Below are positions 27,721-37,643 of a stretch of DNA of 64,000 nt, in pieces. Origin of the DNA: Polaromonas sp. P2-4 (lineage in GTDB: Bacteria > Pseudomonadota > Gammaproteobacteria > Burkholderiales > Burkholderiaceae_C); contig CP087965.1 in assembly GCA_024703855.1 (NCBI GenBank), positions 4,394,001-4,458,000 on the forward strand, in the 5' to 3' direction. The position numbers and the translations under genes were made by a program. Each line of letters begins with the position of its first letter. The first letter of the stretch is position 1. Below the pieces are notes generated by a model. The model was not told where the DNA came from. It made no database searches and was given only the letters and a program-made list of their open reading frames with translations.

Positions 27721-28212
27721 TCACGCGCGGTAGGTCATGAACCGCCCGTGATGGCCGAAGTGACCGTGTCCGGCCTGCTCCATCAGCCGCATGAACTGTT
27801 CCCGGCTGACGCGGATCAGCCGCTCGTGGTCACCTGCCTCGAAATAGATCTCCGGCTGCTCGGCCAAACTGTTGTCGATGATGGTGTACATGCCGTAGGC
27901 GGAGCCGAGCGGCGGGATAGCGCCGCGCTCGCAGCCCTCGAACAGGGCACCGATCTCCTCCTCGGTGGCGAGGCGAAAGCGGCGACTCAGTTCCCGGTTC
28001 AGTCGCCCCAGCCGCACGTGCCGCGTGGAAGGCAGCACGGCCATGAGGTAGCCGTCTTCGTCCTGCAGCACCACCGACTTGGCCAACCGGTCGCCGGGCA
28101 CCTGGGCCAACTCGGCCGTTTCCGTGCTGCTGCGGGAATGGGGGTGAGTTACGACGTCGTACTGCACGCCGTATTGCATCATGTAGTCCTCTATGCGGTG
28201 CGCGATTGTCAT
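27721..28212 (-). CDS. YbaK/ProX-type aminoacyl-tRNA deacylase
   Basis: A 163-residue protein of the YbaK/EbsC superfamily, which clears mischarged aminoacyl-tRNAs in trans. The domain spans most of the protein, with VTHPHSRSSTETAELAQV, the conserved lysine in RLAKSVVLQD and the GSAYGM loop in place of the GG-x-x-P motif, as in the YeaK-like branch. ATG 28212 (MTIAHRIEDYMMQYG) is preferred to the upstream frame start at 28317 because homology starts there and AGGAGC precedes it. The gene is intact. Confidence 0.82.
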   Translation of the reverse strand: MTIAHRIEDYMMQYGVQYDVVTHPHSRSSTETAELAQVPGDRLAKSVVLQDEDGYLMAVLPSTRHVRLGRLNRELSRRFRLATEEEIGALFEGCERGAIPPLGSAYGMYTIIDNSLAEQPEIYFEAGDHERLIRVSREQFMRLMEQAGHGHFGHHGRFMTYRA

Positions 28213-28510
28213 GGCGATGCTCCTTGACGCTCCAATGCGCGGGGGATTGGTCTTATTGTTTCCCCACATCGCGGGCGGAAACAGCGCGTGACCCGCCCAG
28301 ACCGGATAGCTGACCAAAGCGAGAAGGTCTATGCAGAAATTCTACGCCCTTCGTGGGCAAGCGAGCAAACCGATAGCCCGGGGCGAGATGAGGCGGAGTC
28401 CTGTTACTTCGTTAACGGATGTCGCTCACCCGGCGGGCGCTGTGCCCGCCTGCCTGGTTCGGAGCGGCCGGCTAGCGGCGCTCGCTCGCTGCAGTGCTCC
28501 CCAGAGAAGG
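28213..28510. other. Intergenic stretch without recognised content
   Basis: Nearly 300 bases between ybaK and the first 240-bp repeat. Only short frames without homology are present, and no promoter stands out on the leftward strand except by position before ybaK. Confidence 0.4.
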
Positions 28511-28752
28511 TAATGGGGGTCGGATTCCAATTAAAAACACCCCAAGATCCAGCCCGGCAATATGTTCTGACTCATTTTCGATACGTCGAATAAAACCAAC
28601 TCATGCGTAAGACAGTCTCGATGCCGGAATCTGTGTGCTATGTATTTCATAGCTGCCCGCGCAATATATCCGGGGGCAAGCGACCACTTTTCTTTAAGAA
28701 ATCGGCTACCTCACGCACCTGCCGCACGGTAGCCAACGAATTTGCCAGCTAC
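28511..28752 (+). repeat. 240-bp dispersed repeat, copy A (RHS-associated)
   Basis: This sequence recurs at 40555-40798 in the same orientation with roughly 80-85% identity by eye. Shared landmarks include GATACGTCGAATAAAACCA, CTCATGCGTAAG, GCTATGTATTTCATAGCTGC (a GCTATG/CATAGC hairpin) and CAATATATCCGGGGGCAAG. Both copies run directly into RHS core fragments. The hairpin part (28637-28682) belongs to the short palindromic family also seen at 42031 and 62966. Confidence 0.75.
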
Positions 28753-29232
28753 AGCTACAGCTAGAGCTACGACGCCAACAGCAACCGCCTGACTGCCATT
28801 GACAAAACCACCAGCGACACCGACCTGGATGGCGGCTTCGATGCAGACGACTTCACCCTGTCCAGCAGCCAGGCCCTGAGCATTGAAGGAACCAGCAACA
28901 AGCTATTGGGTTTCAGCCAGACCCATAGCAAAGCCAAGGGCAGTCAACCCCTGGCCACCACCAGCAGCAACGTCAGCTACCGCCTGGACGCCAACGGCAA
29001 CCTGACCCATGACGGCCTGCGAACATTTGACTACGACGAAGCTAACAAACTCGCCAAGATCAAGGTACTCAAAGACGGCGAAGAAGCCTCCATCCGCTAC
29101 CTGCACAACGCCCTGGGCCAGCGCGTGTTCAAGGGCGAGCCCCAGGCAGAAAGCTACCAGCCTAATGAGGCCGAGCCGGGTCAGGACTTCATCAGCCATG
29201 CGCGGTATTCTTCAGATTTCCCCTTTTGGTGA
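28735..29232 (+). pseudogene. RHS/YD-repeat core fragment A
   Basis: A remnant of an RHS polymorphic-toxin protein: NEFASYSYS, an in-frame TAG at 28762, then YDANSNRLTAIDKTTSD and YRLDANGNLTHDGLRTFDYD with ALGQRVFKGEPQAE, which are YD repeats. The frame ends at TGA 29230-29232. The N-terminal part and any toxin tip are missing. Compared with fragment B it lacks about 100 bases after the shared repeat. Confidence 0.75.
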
Positions 29233-29251
29233 AGAAAAACGGCTTCCTGCC

Positions 29252-29340
29252 CTTGTCCAATGGGTGCGAGCAGCTATCAAAAACAGAGCGATCTTGATGC
29301 CAGCCACGGGCAACAGCAGCGAACCGTGTGCGGTGCGGAC
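29252..29340 (-). pseudogene. Remnant of a crcB 3' end with palindromic element
   Basis: On the minus strand this piece encodes GSLLLPVAGIKIALFLIA, matching the C-terminus of the intact CrcB at 42047 (GSLLLTVAGIKSAMFLIA). The DNA again contains the AGCTATCAAAAACA element. It is a diverged and truncated paralogue rather than a copy of the intact gene. Confidence 0.55.
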
Positions 29341-29440
29341 CGGCGTGGGCCTCGACGGCCCTGCCGAATCGCACGCGGCGGATCCGCGAGCAGCCGAACT
29401 GGCCGCAAGCAGACCCGCCCGTTGCTCGTCCGGGGCCGCG

Positions 29441-30880
29441 CTAGGGAGTGAACCTCACCAGCGCCGCCTCGAAGTTTCCGCCGTAGACGGCGGTTCCGCC
29501 GGAGTTGATGACGGCCGCACCTGGGTCCGCGGTCACGCCCGCGGCATCACCGAATGCGTTACCGGCAACCGCAACAGTGCCCCGCACTGCAGACACTTTC
29601 CTCGGAGCTCCGATGAGTAAATAGGGTGGCGCCGTGGTGGTGGTCGCGGCGAGCACGACCGTACCGTTAGCGGCCACGCCCACACCGGCGCCGCTGTCGA
29701 AACCTGTGCCTCCCCATGTCACGGCGTCCGCGGCTTTCCCATCCGCTGCCACATGGACGACGAACGCATCTCCCCCACACCAAAACTGTCACTGGCCCCG
29801 GCAATATAGATCGAGCCATCCGGAGCCGGAGCTAGCGCCACGCCGGCTCCGGCGTCGCCGCTCTTGCCGCCCCATTGCCGATCGAACACAAGGTTGCCGT
29901 TCGCGTCGAGCTTGATAAGGAGCGCGGCGATATCCACAATACCGCTTTTGGGGGCCTGGATGGCGCCTGCAAGGACGACAGAGCCGTCGGCTGCGACCAC
30001 CATGCCAGCGCGCGGGTCGACAACCTCACCGGCTGAATAGATCCTTTCCCAGAGCCGGGTACCGGCGGAGTTCAATTTCAGCACGACCACGTCGAACTCG
30101 GCGACCCCGCCCGGCCTGAACCGGGTACCCGCGGCGTAAACGCTGCCGTCTGGCGCGACGGCGAGGGCCTCGAATCCCGCCATGCCAGCCGAAGCCTTCT
30201 GCCAAATCAGGTTGCCCGCTGAGTCGAACTTCACGACGACGAGATCGGCCGTCTGCAGCGTATTGTTTCTGCTAATGCCGGCGATATAAACGGATCCGTC
30301 CGCAGCCGTCGCGACGGCATTGCTTCCCTCTGATTCACTGCTGCCCCAGGTCCTCTGCCAAACCAGGTTCCCGGTCGCATCGAACTTCAACAGGAACGCA
30401 TCACCGCCATTCGTGAGCGTAGTGCCGCACACATACACCGCGCCGCCGACGCCGACCGCGACCCGGCCAGCTTCGGACTGGAGTCCCGTCCATATCTTTT
30501 GCCAGTCCAGGGATCCGTTCTGAAGTGAACTTCACGAGGGCGATGGCGGGCCTGGGGTTACCGAATTGATCCACGGTGAAGCTGTCGGACAGGCCGACGA
30601 CATACGAGCTGCCGTCGGGGGCGACCGCGACGCCGCGGGCCACGTCGCTGCCGGTGCCGCCCCATGTTGTTTGCGAGAGCAATGTCTGGCCTTGCGCAGT
30701 TCCTGCCACGAGGGCCAGCAAGAATATTCCCAAGCCTGATGACAAAATTTCACGTACACCACGACATCGAATTTCATTCAACGGCATCAGGATTTTGACC
30801 TCCAAACAGGTTTTCAGCCATAGGCACCAAATCAGGTATTTCTTGGAAATTTGCATTTGAAAAGTTGTGATGGGTTTCAT
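29441..30880 (-). CDS. Secreted beta-propeller (SBBP-repeat) protein (two frameshifts)
   Basis: About 480 residues with a signal peptide (LGIFLLALVAGTAQGQ) and then seven-bladed-propeller-type repeats. The recurring unit has the form W...GG..D.a.avA.apDGSvYvaG....L.KfDa.GnLvW, for example TWGGTGSDVARGVAVAPDG, GNLVWQRTWGSSESEG and GNLIWQKASAG. The frame breaks near 30527 (extra T, KFT to QNGSLDWQKIW) and near 29752 (missing G, VGE to DAFVVHVAADG). A second ATG at 30787 is an alternative start. Such repeats mediate binding at the cell surface. It is separated from the other two secreted-repeat genes by MITE-like copy 2. Confidence 0.75.
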
Positions 30881-30911
30881 TTCTCAACTCCTTCTGCGTT
30901 ATTAATTTGAC

Positions 30912-31088
30912 TTATTGATCTTTCCTTAATGGATGACACTCTTGCGGTCATCGCGCGGCCTACGCACCGTCTCGTCATCGCGAGGCCGCAGGCCGTGGCG
31001 ATCCATCGTCGATCAAGCGCAGCCATGGATTGCCGCGCTGCGCCTGCAATGACGGGAATGCTGTCATGAATTGTGAAAAGCTCAATAG
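30912..31088. mobile_element. MITE-like dispersed element, copy 2
   Basis: Almost identical to the copy at 25353-25528, same orientation; 177 bp with ends TTATTGATC and GCTCAATAG. The terminal inverted repeats read TATTGATCTTTCC and, complemented, TATTGAGCTTTTC. The interior holds the same imperfect palindrome around ATCCATCG...CCATGGATTGCCGCG. It sits between the beta-propeller gene and the FG-GAP gene, within their likely promoter region. Confidence 0.75.
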
Positions 31089-31186
31089 TTGGTTTGGGGC
31101 TGCATCGCGGCTTCTGCACCGCGATGTGTCAACCGATAGGCTCTTGGCCTGCCATCGTTACTTCACCTCGAACCGATACCCCCTTC

Positions 31187-33529
31187 CTATTGCACGTTGG
31201 CGGTAACCGTGGCAATTCCGCTTAGCGTGAATGTGCAGGTCTTCGTCTTGTTGCCGCCGCTCGAGCACGCGCCGGACCAGATGGTGTCGCGGCCGTTCGT
31301 GGCGCTCAGTGTGATCGCCGTTCCCGTGGCAAACGATGCCGAGCCGCTACTGCCGACGGTGACGTTGATGCCGGCCGGGCTCGAGATGACCCGCTCACCG
31401 CTGCGGCCGGTCGCCGTCACCGTTAGCGTTGCTGTTTGCGCCGGCGGATTCACCGTCAGCGCCGCCGTTCGCGTCACCCCACCGGCGCTCGCCGTGATCG
31501 TCACCGGCGTCGAGGTCGTGACCGCGCTCGTCGGAATCGCGAAGGTCGTGCTCGTCGCTCCCGGCGCAACCGACACGCTTGCCGGCACCGCCGCCGCAGT
31601 GCTGCTGCTCGACAGCGACACGGCGAACCCGCCCGCCGGCGCCGCCGACGTCAAGGTGAGCGTCCCCTGCGCGGAGGCCCCGCCGGTAATGCTGGTCGGG
31701 TTCACCGACACCGCCGAGAGCGCCGCCGGCGCCGCCAGTGGCACAACGGTCAGCGTTGCACTGCGGGCGGCCCCGCCGAAGGTGCCACCGATAGTCACGG
31801 GTGTCGACGCGGTGACCGAGACCGTGTTGACGGTGAACGACGCGCTCGTGGCACCGGCAGCAACGGTGACGCTCGCGGGAACAGTGGCCGTGCTCGTGTT
31901 GCTGCTCGACAGCGCCACGACCGCGCCGCCCGGGGGCGCTGCGCTCGTCAGTGTCGCGGTTCCCTGCGAAGTGTTGCCGCCCACAACGCTCGTCGGGCTG
32001 AGCGCGATCGCCGAGAGCGCCGGGGCTGACGCCGGGGCCTGCGGCGTGAAGCGCCGGACTGAGGACCACGCGCCGGCGGTGCTGGCCGAGTTGATGCCCC
32101 GCACGCGCCACCACAAGCGTTGCGCGGGCAGGCCGCCTATGGTCGCCTGTGAGACGCTGACAATTTGGCTCGCCCTGAAGGGGGCTGCGATGGTCGAGGA
32201 ATCGTCCACCTGGATCTCGTAGCTCGTCGCGTTGGCCACGTCGTTCCAATCGAAGGTCACCGGTTGCGCCACCGTGGCACCGTTGGCGGGGCTGAGGAGT
32301 GTGGGCGCCGAGGGCGTCGGAACAGGAGCGACGCCTGTCGAGTTGATCAATACCGCCGTGCCAGGGCTGGCGCCTCCGATGCCCAGCACGATGTCTGTTT
32401 TGTTGTCGCTGTTGAGGTTTGCTGAGATGATCGCGATGCCGCCGAGGCTCGATTGGGCGGGGGGCTTCAGGTAAAGCACCGGCGGCTGAAATGTACCGTC
32501 ACCATTGCCATTCAGTATCTCCATCAAGCCAAAAGAACCATCCGCCAGGGCGAGCGCAAGGTCTGGAAAACCGTCGCCGTTGAAATCGCCGACAGCTTGC
32601 TGCTGAGGAATACTGATGTTGGGTTCGGTCATCAGCAGGGGCGGTTGCCGGAACGTGCCATCGCCGTTGCCGGTCAGAATTGCCGTCTTGCTCCCGTTAA
32701 GGGCTACCGCCACCACCAAATCCTCAAGGGTGTCGTGGTTGAAATCGGCGACATCAATATCAGTCGCATCCATCCCGAGATTGTTTTCGGTGATCAGCGT
32801 GAGAGTGGGTTGCTGATTGAACGTCCCGTCACCAACACCCAGAAGAATACAAACCCGCGAACGGGAACTGGCAATAGCCAGGTCTTTGATGCCATCACGA
32901 TTGAAATCACCCACAGCAATCTTGGCTGTTTCTGTTCCGATATCGATTTCTCTCGCGGGTTGGAAGGTCCCGTCGCCATTGCCGCGCATCACGGTGATTG
33001 TCCGTGCGACGATGCAAGGCGCGGTGAAGCAGGCGATTTGATGGCCGATCACGACATCGAGCTTGCCGTCGTTGTTAAGGTCAGTGGCGACGACCGCAGG
33101 CGAGTCGAACCCCGAGGTATTGGAGAAGTTCACAGCCGCGTTGAACGTGCCGTCGCCCTTGCCCGTGAGCAAAGACAGGCTGATTTGCGGATCGTTGATG
33201 GTGGCGACCAGATCCAGTTTTCCGTCGCCGTTGAAGTCACCCGCCGCGAGGTCCTGCGACCAACTGGCTACCGGGTATTCGACTGCCGCGCCGAAAGTCC
33301 CATCGCCATTGGCCAATTGGACCTTCGCGGACTTTGCCCCTATCCCCGCCAGATCAAGCCTTCCGTCGCCGTTGAAGTCTCCGACGACGTGGTTGTTTCC
33401 GATCAGGGGATAGTCCGTTCTGACGAAAGTCGGCGCTTGGGCAAAGACGCTTGCGACGGAAAGCGACATGGCGAGGGTGAGAAATAAGGCGAGCAGGCGC
33501 GCCCAGCGGGTGCAGTTTTTGCGCATCAT
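31187..33529 (-). CDS. Secreted FG-GAP/VCBS and Ig-like repeat protein
   Basis: A 780-residue exported protein, intact. Signal peptide: LLALFLTLAMSLSVASVFAQ (about residues 12-31). Residues about 40-400 are FG-GAP/VCBS repeats with calcium-type loops DFNGDGRLDLAG, DLNNDGKLDVVIG and DFNHDTLEDLVVA. Residues about 405-500 are a fibronectin-like module with VDDSSTIAAPFRASQ. There follow two Ig-like repeats of about 92 residues (each starting LSPTSVVGG or VNPTSITGG and containing VPASVTVAAGATS). The C-terminal 80 residues resemble an InlB-B/Flg_new_2 module (SSPAGINV...IWSGAC). The same modules occur in the next gene upstream, 39 bases away, so the two form an operon of surface or matrix proteins. 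Confidence 0.85.
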   Translation of the reverse strand: MMRKNCTRWARLLALFLTLAMSLSVASVFAQAPTFVRTDYPLIGNNHVVGDFNGDGRLDLAGIGAKSAKVQLANGDGTFGAAVEYPVASWSQDLAAGDFNGDGKLDLVATINDPQISLSLLTGKGDGTFNAAVNFSNTSGFDSPAVVATDLNNDGKLDVVIGHQIACFTAPCIVARTITVMRGNGDGTFQPAREIDIGTETAKIAVGDFNRDGIKDLAIASSRSRVCILLGVGDGTFNQQPTLTLITENNLGMDATDIDVADFNHDTLEDLVVAVALNGSKTAILTGNGDGTFRQPPLLMTEPNISIPQQQAVGDFNGDGFPDLALALADGSFGLMEILNGNGDGTFQPPVLYLKPPAQSSLGGIAIISANLNSDNKTDIVLGIGGASPGTAVLINSTGVAPVPTPSAPTLLSPANGATVAQPVTFDWNDVANATSYEIQVDDSSTIAAPFRASQIVSVSQATIGGLPAQRLWWRVRGINSASTAGAWSSVRRFTPQAPASAPALSAIALSPTSVVGGNTSQGTATLTSAAPPGGAVVALSSSNTSTATVPASVTVAAGATSASFTVNTVSVTASTPVTIGGTFGGAARSATLTVVPLAAPAALSAVSVNPTSITGGASAQGTLTLTSAAPAGGFAVSLSSSSTAAAVPASVSVAPGATSTTFAIPTSAVTTSTPVTITASAGGVTRTAALTVNPPAQTATLTVTATGRSGERVISSPAGINVTVGSSGSASFATGTAITLSATNGRDTIWSGACSSGGNKTKTCTFTLSGIATVTANVQ

Positions 33530-33568
33530 GGTGAATAAGCTCCTTCGTACAAGAGTCCTTCACTTCCC

Positions 33569-36500
33569 TCATTGCACGTTGGCACTGACGGACGCATTGC
33601 CGTTGAGGGTGAACGTACAGGTTTTGGTCTTGTTGCCGCCGCTAGCGCAAGCGCCGGACCAGATGGCGTCGCGGCCGTTGCTCACACTCAAAGTGATCGA
33701 GCTACCGGTGGCAAAGCCGGTCGATTGACTGCTGCCCACCGCGACATTGATGCCCGCCGGGCTCGATATGACCCGCTCCCCGCTACGCCCGCTGGCGGTC
33801 ACCGTCAGCGTCACATTGGTGCTGGGTGGGTTCACCGTGAGCGTCGCAGTCCTTGTTACGCCGGCCAGGACTGCGGAGATGGTTGCCGAGGTCGAGGCCG
33901 TGACTGAGGCCGTCGTAGCGGTGAAGGTGGCGCTGCTGGCGCCAGCGGCCACAGTGACACTGGCCGGTACGGTAGCCGCGGCGGCGTTGCTGGAGAGCGA
34001 TACGACAGCTCCGCCCGAGGGCGCAGCGCTCGTTAGCGTCACTGTGCCTTGCGAGGTACCACCCCCGGACACGCTGCTGGGGTTCAGCGCCAGGGTGTTC
34101 AGGCTCGCCGGTGGGGGAGGTGGGGGCACCGGCGTGACCGTGAGCGTGCTCGTCCGGCTCGTGCCGTTGTAGGTCCCTGTGAGCGTGACGCTGGTGTTCG
34201 CGCTGACGGCGCTGGTGGTCACGCTGAAGCTGGCGCTGCTGGCACCCGCCGCCACCGTGACGCTGGCGGGAACGCCAGCCGCTGCCGGGTTGCTGCTGGA
34301 GAGCGTCACCAGCGCTCCTCCCGAGGGTGCCGCCGCAGTCAAGGTCGCGGTTCCGGTTGAAGAGGTCGGACCCACCACGCTGGTGGGGTTCACGGACACC
34401 GAGGACAAGCTCGCCGCCGCCGTAGCCGCCTGCGGCGTGAAGCGCCGCGTGCTGGAGAACGGACCGAAGACGCCGGCTGAATTCTGCGCCCTGCACGCGC
34501 CACCACAAGCGTTGCGCGGGCAGGCCGCCTATGCTTGTCTGGGAGACGTTGACGATCTGGTTCGCCCTGAAGGGCGCTGAGATGGTCGAGGAATCGTCGA
34601 CCTGGATCTCGTAGCTCGTGGCGTTGGCCACGTCGCTCCAATCGAAAGTCACCGGTTGCGCCGGCGTCGCGTTGGCGGCCGGGGAGAGCAGCGTCGGCGC
34701 CGTCGGCGTTGCCGGCGTCGGTGAAGTCGGAGGATTCACCGTCAGCGCGGCCGTTCGCGTAACGCCGGCGAAGACCGCTGAGATGGTCGCAGAAGTCGAG
34801 GCCGTGACCGAGGTGGTCGTGACTGTGAAGTTCGCGCTGGTGGCGCCAGCCGGCACGGTGACGCTGGCCGGTACGGCGGTCGCGCCCGAATTGTCCGAGA
34901 GCGACACCGCCGCTCCGCCGCTTGGTGCTGCAGCGCTCAAGATGACGGCTCCGGTCGAAGCGCTGCCGCCCGTGACGCTGGTGGGGCTGAGACTCAAAGC
35001 AGAGAGCGTTGGCCCGGATGGCGGCGGTGGCGGCGGCGGGTTGACGGTGATCGCCGCGAACTGGAACACGTTGTTGAGCGCGGCGGAGAGCTGAACGGTG
35101 GTCAGGGCGCTGGGGAAGGTGGTCACCGTGAAATTGGCGCTCGTGGCGCCGGCGGGAACGGTGACGCTCGCTGACACGCTGGCCGCGAGGGGAAGATTGC
35201 TCGACAGGTTGACGGCGACGCCGCCGGCAGGTGCGGCGCTCGCCAGCTTGACGGAGCCGGTCGCCGTAGCACCTCCAACCACACTGGTCGGATTCACCGT
35301 GATTGCCGTGAGTGCCGGTAAGGCGGGATACAGCGTCAAGGGGGCCGACAAGGTCACACCGCCCCCGGACACCGAGATCGTGACGATGGATTGCGCAGTC
35401 ACCGGGGTGGTGACGATATTGAAAAAGCCTACACCGCTCCCGGCGGAGACCGTTACGGAATTGGGCACCGCGGCGAGCGCCGGGTTGCTGCTCGTCACCT
35501 GCAGGAGCTGGTCGAAGCCCACGCCCTCCGCAGCGTTGACGACGCCCTGAGAGCCGCTGGTCGTTGACATGGGCCTGACAAAGAACGACGTGGGCGCCGC
35601 CGCCGGCATCAGCTTGATCTGCCACTGCGCTGTCGTGACATTCTGGCTCGCCGTGATCGTGACGGCCGTGGCCGTCGTCACGGGGCTAGTCTGGATCTGA
35701 AACGAGGTGCCACGGGCACCCGCGGGAATGGTGACCGCCGAGGGGACGACGGCCAACGCAGAGTTCGTCGAGAGGTTCACAACGACGCCCCCTGCAGGGG
35801 CAAAGCCGAACCCCTCCAGGTCCACAAATCCAGTCATGGTGGCGCCGCCAGTCGCGATCACCGGCGCCGATTGGAGGGGGTCGTTGTTGAGCGTTGGCGG
35901 CATCACGGTGAACTGGCCGGAGGCGGAGAGCGTCATTGAGCGTCGCGCTGAGCGTCACTGGCGTGGCGAGGGTCACCTGCCCTATCGGGATCTCAAAACT
36001 TGCCAGGGCGAAGCCGCCTGGCAGCGTGATCGTCGGCGGCACCGGCGCCAGGCCCGGGTTTGAGCTGCTCAGGGCGACAGTCGCGCCGCCCGTCGGGACC
36101 GCCGCGCTGAGCTGCACCGAGACGTTGCGGCGGACCCCGCTGTACACGACCTGCGGCGCGTCAACGCCCTCGAGCGCGATCGACACAGGCACAGGCGGCG
36201 CCGAGCCGATCGTGAATCTTCCCGTCGTCGACCATGCGGTGTTGGCGTTCGTGGTGGGCGAAGAAAGCCCATGCTGCGACAGCACGCGCCAGAACTTGGG
36301 CCCCGGCGTGAGCGACTGCATCAGGGCGCGCGGCTCGGTGTACTGGTTGTTGGACGCCTCAATCGTCGAGAACGTGGCGTCTTTGGCAACCTCCCAGGCG
36401 TAGCCCATGGCCTGCGGATTCGGGACGTGCGCCCACGTGAGCGTGACCGGCAGGGTCAGCGTCTCGCCATTGATGGGCGACAGCAGCACCGGCGCCGGCC

Positions 36501-37365
36501 CGATGGGGTTGTTGTAGAAAACGGTGTATTGGATGACGTTGGACGGCAGGCTGCGGATGCCCCCGCGAAATCCGAGTCTGTGGCGAACACGCGCAAAAAA
36601 GGTGCCTTCTCCCAGACTGGGGTGATGGACGAAGCCGTCGGTGGTCGTCCGGATGTTGTCGTTCCAAAACGTCAGAACGCCTGGGGCGACCGTGCCCAAT
36701 GGGAAGTTGGGGTCGTTCGAAACCTCGAGGCGGTAGGTCGGGGCACCCGTAACGGCGCTCCAGCTGAAGTGGACGCTCTCGGACGGATGGAAGGTCGAAT
36801 ACCCCCGCGTCGGCCCGAGCACGGGTGTGCCCGGCGTGCCGGGGCCGGCCCCCGTGACGTTGAAGGTCTGCACCGGGGACCACGCGCCCTGCTGGCCCGC
36901 GCTGTTCGCCGCCTGGACCTGCCAGAAATAGGTGCCGGGCACCAAGCCGCTGAGGGTGTCCTGCGTGGTCGTGCCGCCGGTCGAGTCCATGAAGACCACG
37001 GGCGTCATGCCCGACGCGGGGCTGACCTTCCAGTTGTAGCCGGAAATCGACGCGCCGCTCGGGTCGGTGACGGCCGACCAGGACATCGTGGCCGGTACTG
37101 TGACATTCGCGCCGTTGATTGGCCCGAAAGGCATAGGCGCGGGCGGCGCGGCAGCGGCAATGCCGCCGGCAATGATTCCCAGTACAACAATGACAAGAGA
37201 TGCGAGCCGCAGCAACGCCACCCTAAAGACACTCACCCACGTCGCAGACCTATAGTGCGCCAACCGGCTGATGTGTCTTCCCTTCTCGCATCCCATAACG
37301 CAAAGCGCAATCCGCGCCAAGGCAAGTGCGATTAGGTATTTTTTCGCGGCTTCTGTTGCGTTCAT
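33569..37365 (-). CDS. Large secreted Ig-like repeat protein (two frameshifts)
   Basis: About 1264 residues after correction. ATG 37365 (MNATEAAKKYL) has GAGGAG 7 bases upstream; the frame start at 37473 overlaps a sigma-54 promoter and is rejected. A hydrophobic export segment (LVIVVLGIIAGGIAAAA) lies near residue 65, so the signal is long or preceded by a cytoplasmic tail. The N-terminal third has fibronectin-like modules (GTYFWQVQAANSAG, FWRVLSQHG). Four Ig-like repeats follow (NPTSVVGGATATG, SPTSVTGGSASTG, NPTSVVGPTSSTG, NPSSVSGGGTSQG). It ends in the same SSPAGINV...IWSGAC module as its neighbour. Frames break near 35938 and 34484, one extra base each. No PEP-CTERM or LPXTG sorting signal was seen. 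Confidence 0.8.
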
Positions 37366-37461
37366 GAGATAACTCCTCTGCTGGACAGATCGGTATTCGA
37401 CCGCTCTCCGGTAGATGGCGTTAGCGTGTGTGCAATTTTCGCATTTACGCAACCAGATCAA

Positions 37462-37477
37462 AGCAAAAAACATGCCA
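37462..37477 (-). promoter_or_regulatory. Sigma-54 (-24/-12) promoter of the secreted repeat operon
   Basis: On the minus strand the sequence TGGCATGTTTTTTGCT matches TGGCACG-N4-TTGCW at 11 of 12 defined positions, with the invariant GG and GC exactly spaced. Transcription would start near 37451, giving an 86-base leader before ATG 37365. The divergent regulator gene encodes an NtrC-type activator with the sigma-54 contact motif GAFTDA, which fits. Confidence 0.75.
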
Positions 37478-37577
37478 TCGTCCGGTGGCGGTCTCCATTG
37501 GGCACTCTATCGAGGTAAATCAACCGTCAACTCATTTGCGACGAATTCACGCAACACACCCAGGGTTGGGGATAATG

Positions 37578-37592
37578 ACCCACCAAATGGGT
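37578..37592. promoter_or_regulatory. Candidate enhancer dyad for the NtrC-type regulator
   Basis: ACCCA-CCAAA-TGGGT, a perfect 5-bp-arm dyad, lies about 134 bp upstream of the predicted sigma-54 start site, the usual distance for an enhancer. Further ACCC/GGGT half-sites (ACCCAGGGTTGGGG just to the left, ATCACCC just to the right) suggest clustered binding. It is also 52 bases before the kinase gene, so autoregulation is possible. Confidence 0.45.
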
Positions 37593-37643
37593 AAAATCAC
37601 CCGCAATTTCCCATCGGACATGGCAAATCGCTGAAGGGCAATC

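Noticed and set aside
33800-35330. CRISPR-like or tandem DNA repeats
   Set aside because: The periodicity of about 280-300 bases follows protein-coding Ig-like modules with codon-level variation and no spacers.
31197-35550. Long plus-strand frames opposite the Ig-repeat genes (for example 341 and 344 codons)
   Set aside because: They are complements of repetitive, Thr/Ala/Val-rich coding sequence and have repeat-like composition without any known fold, signal peptide or ribosome site.
35686-37473. Start of the large Ig protein at 37473
   Set aside because: That codon lies inside the sigma-54 -24/-12 element and has no ribosome site; ATG 37365 has GAGGAG at the right spacing.
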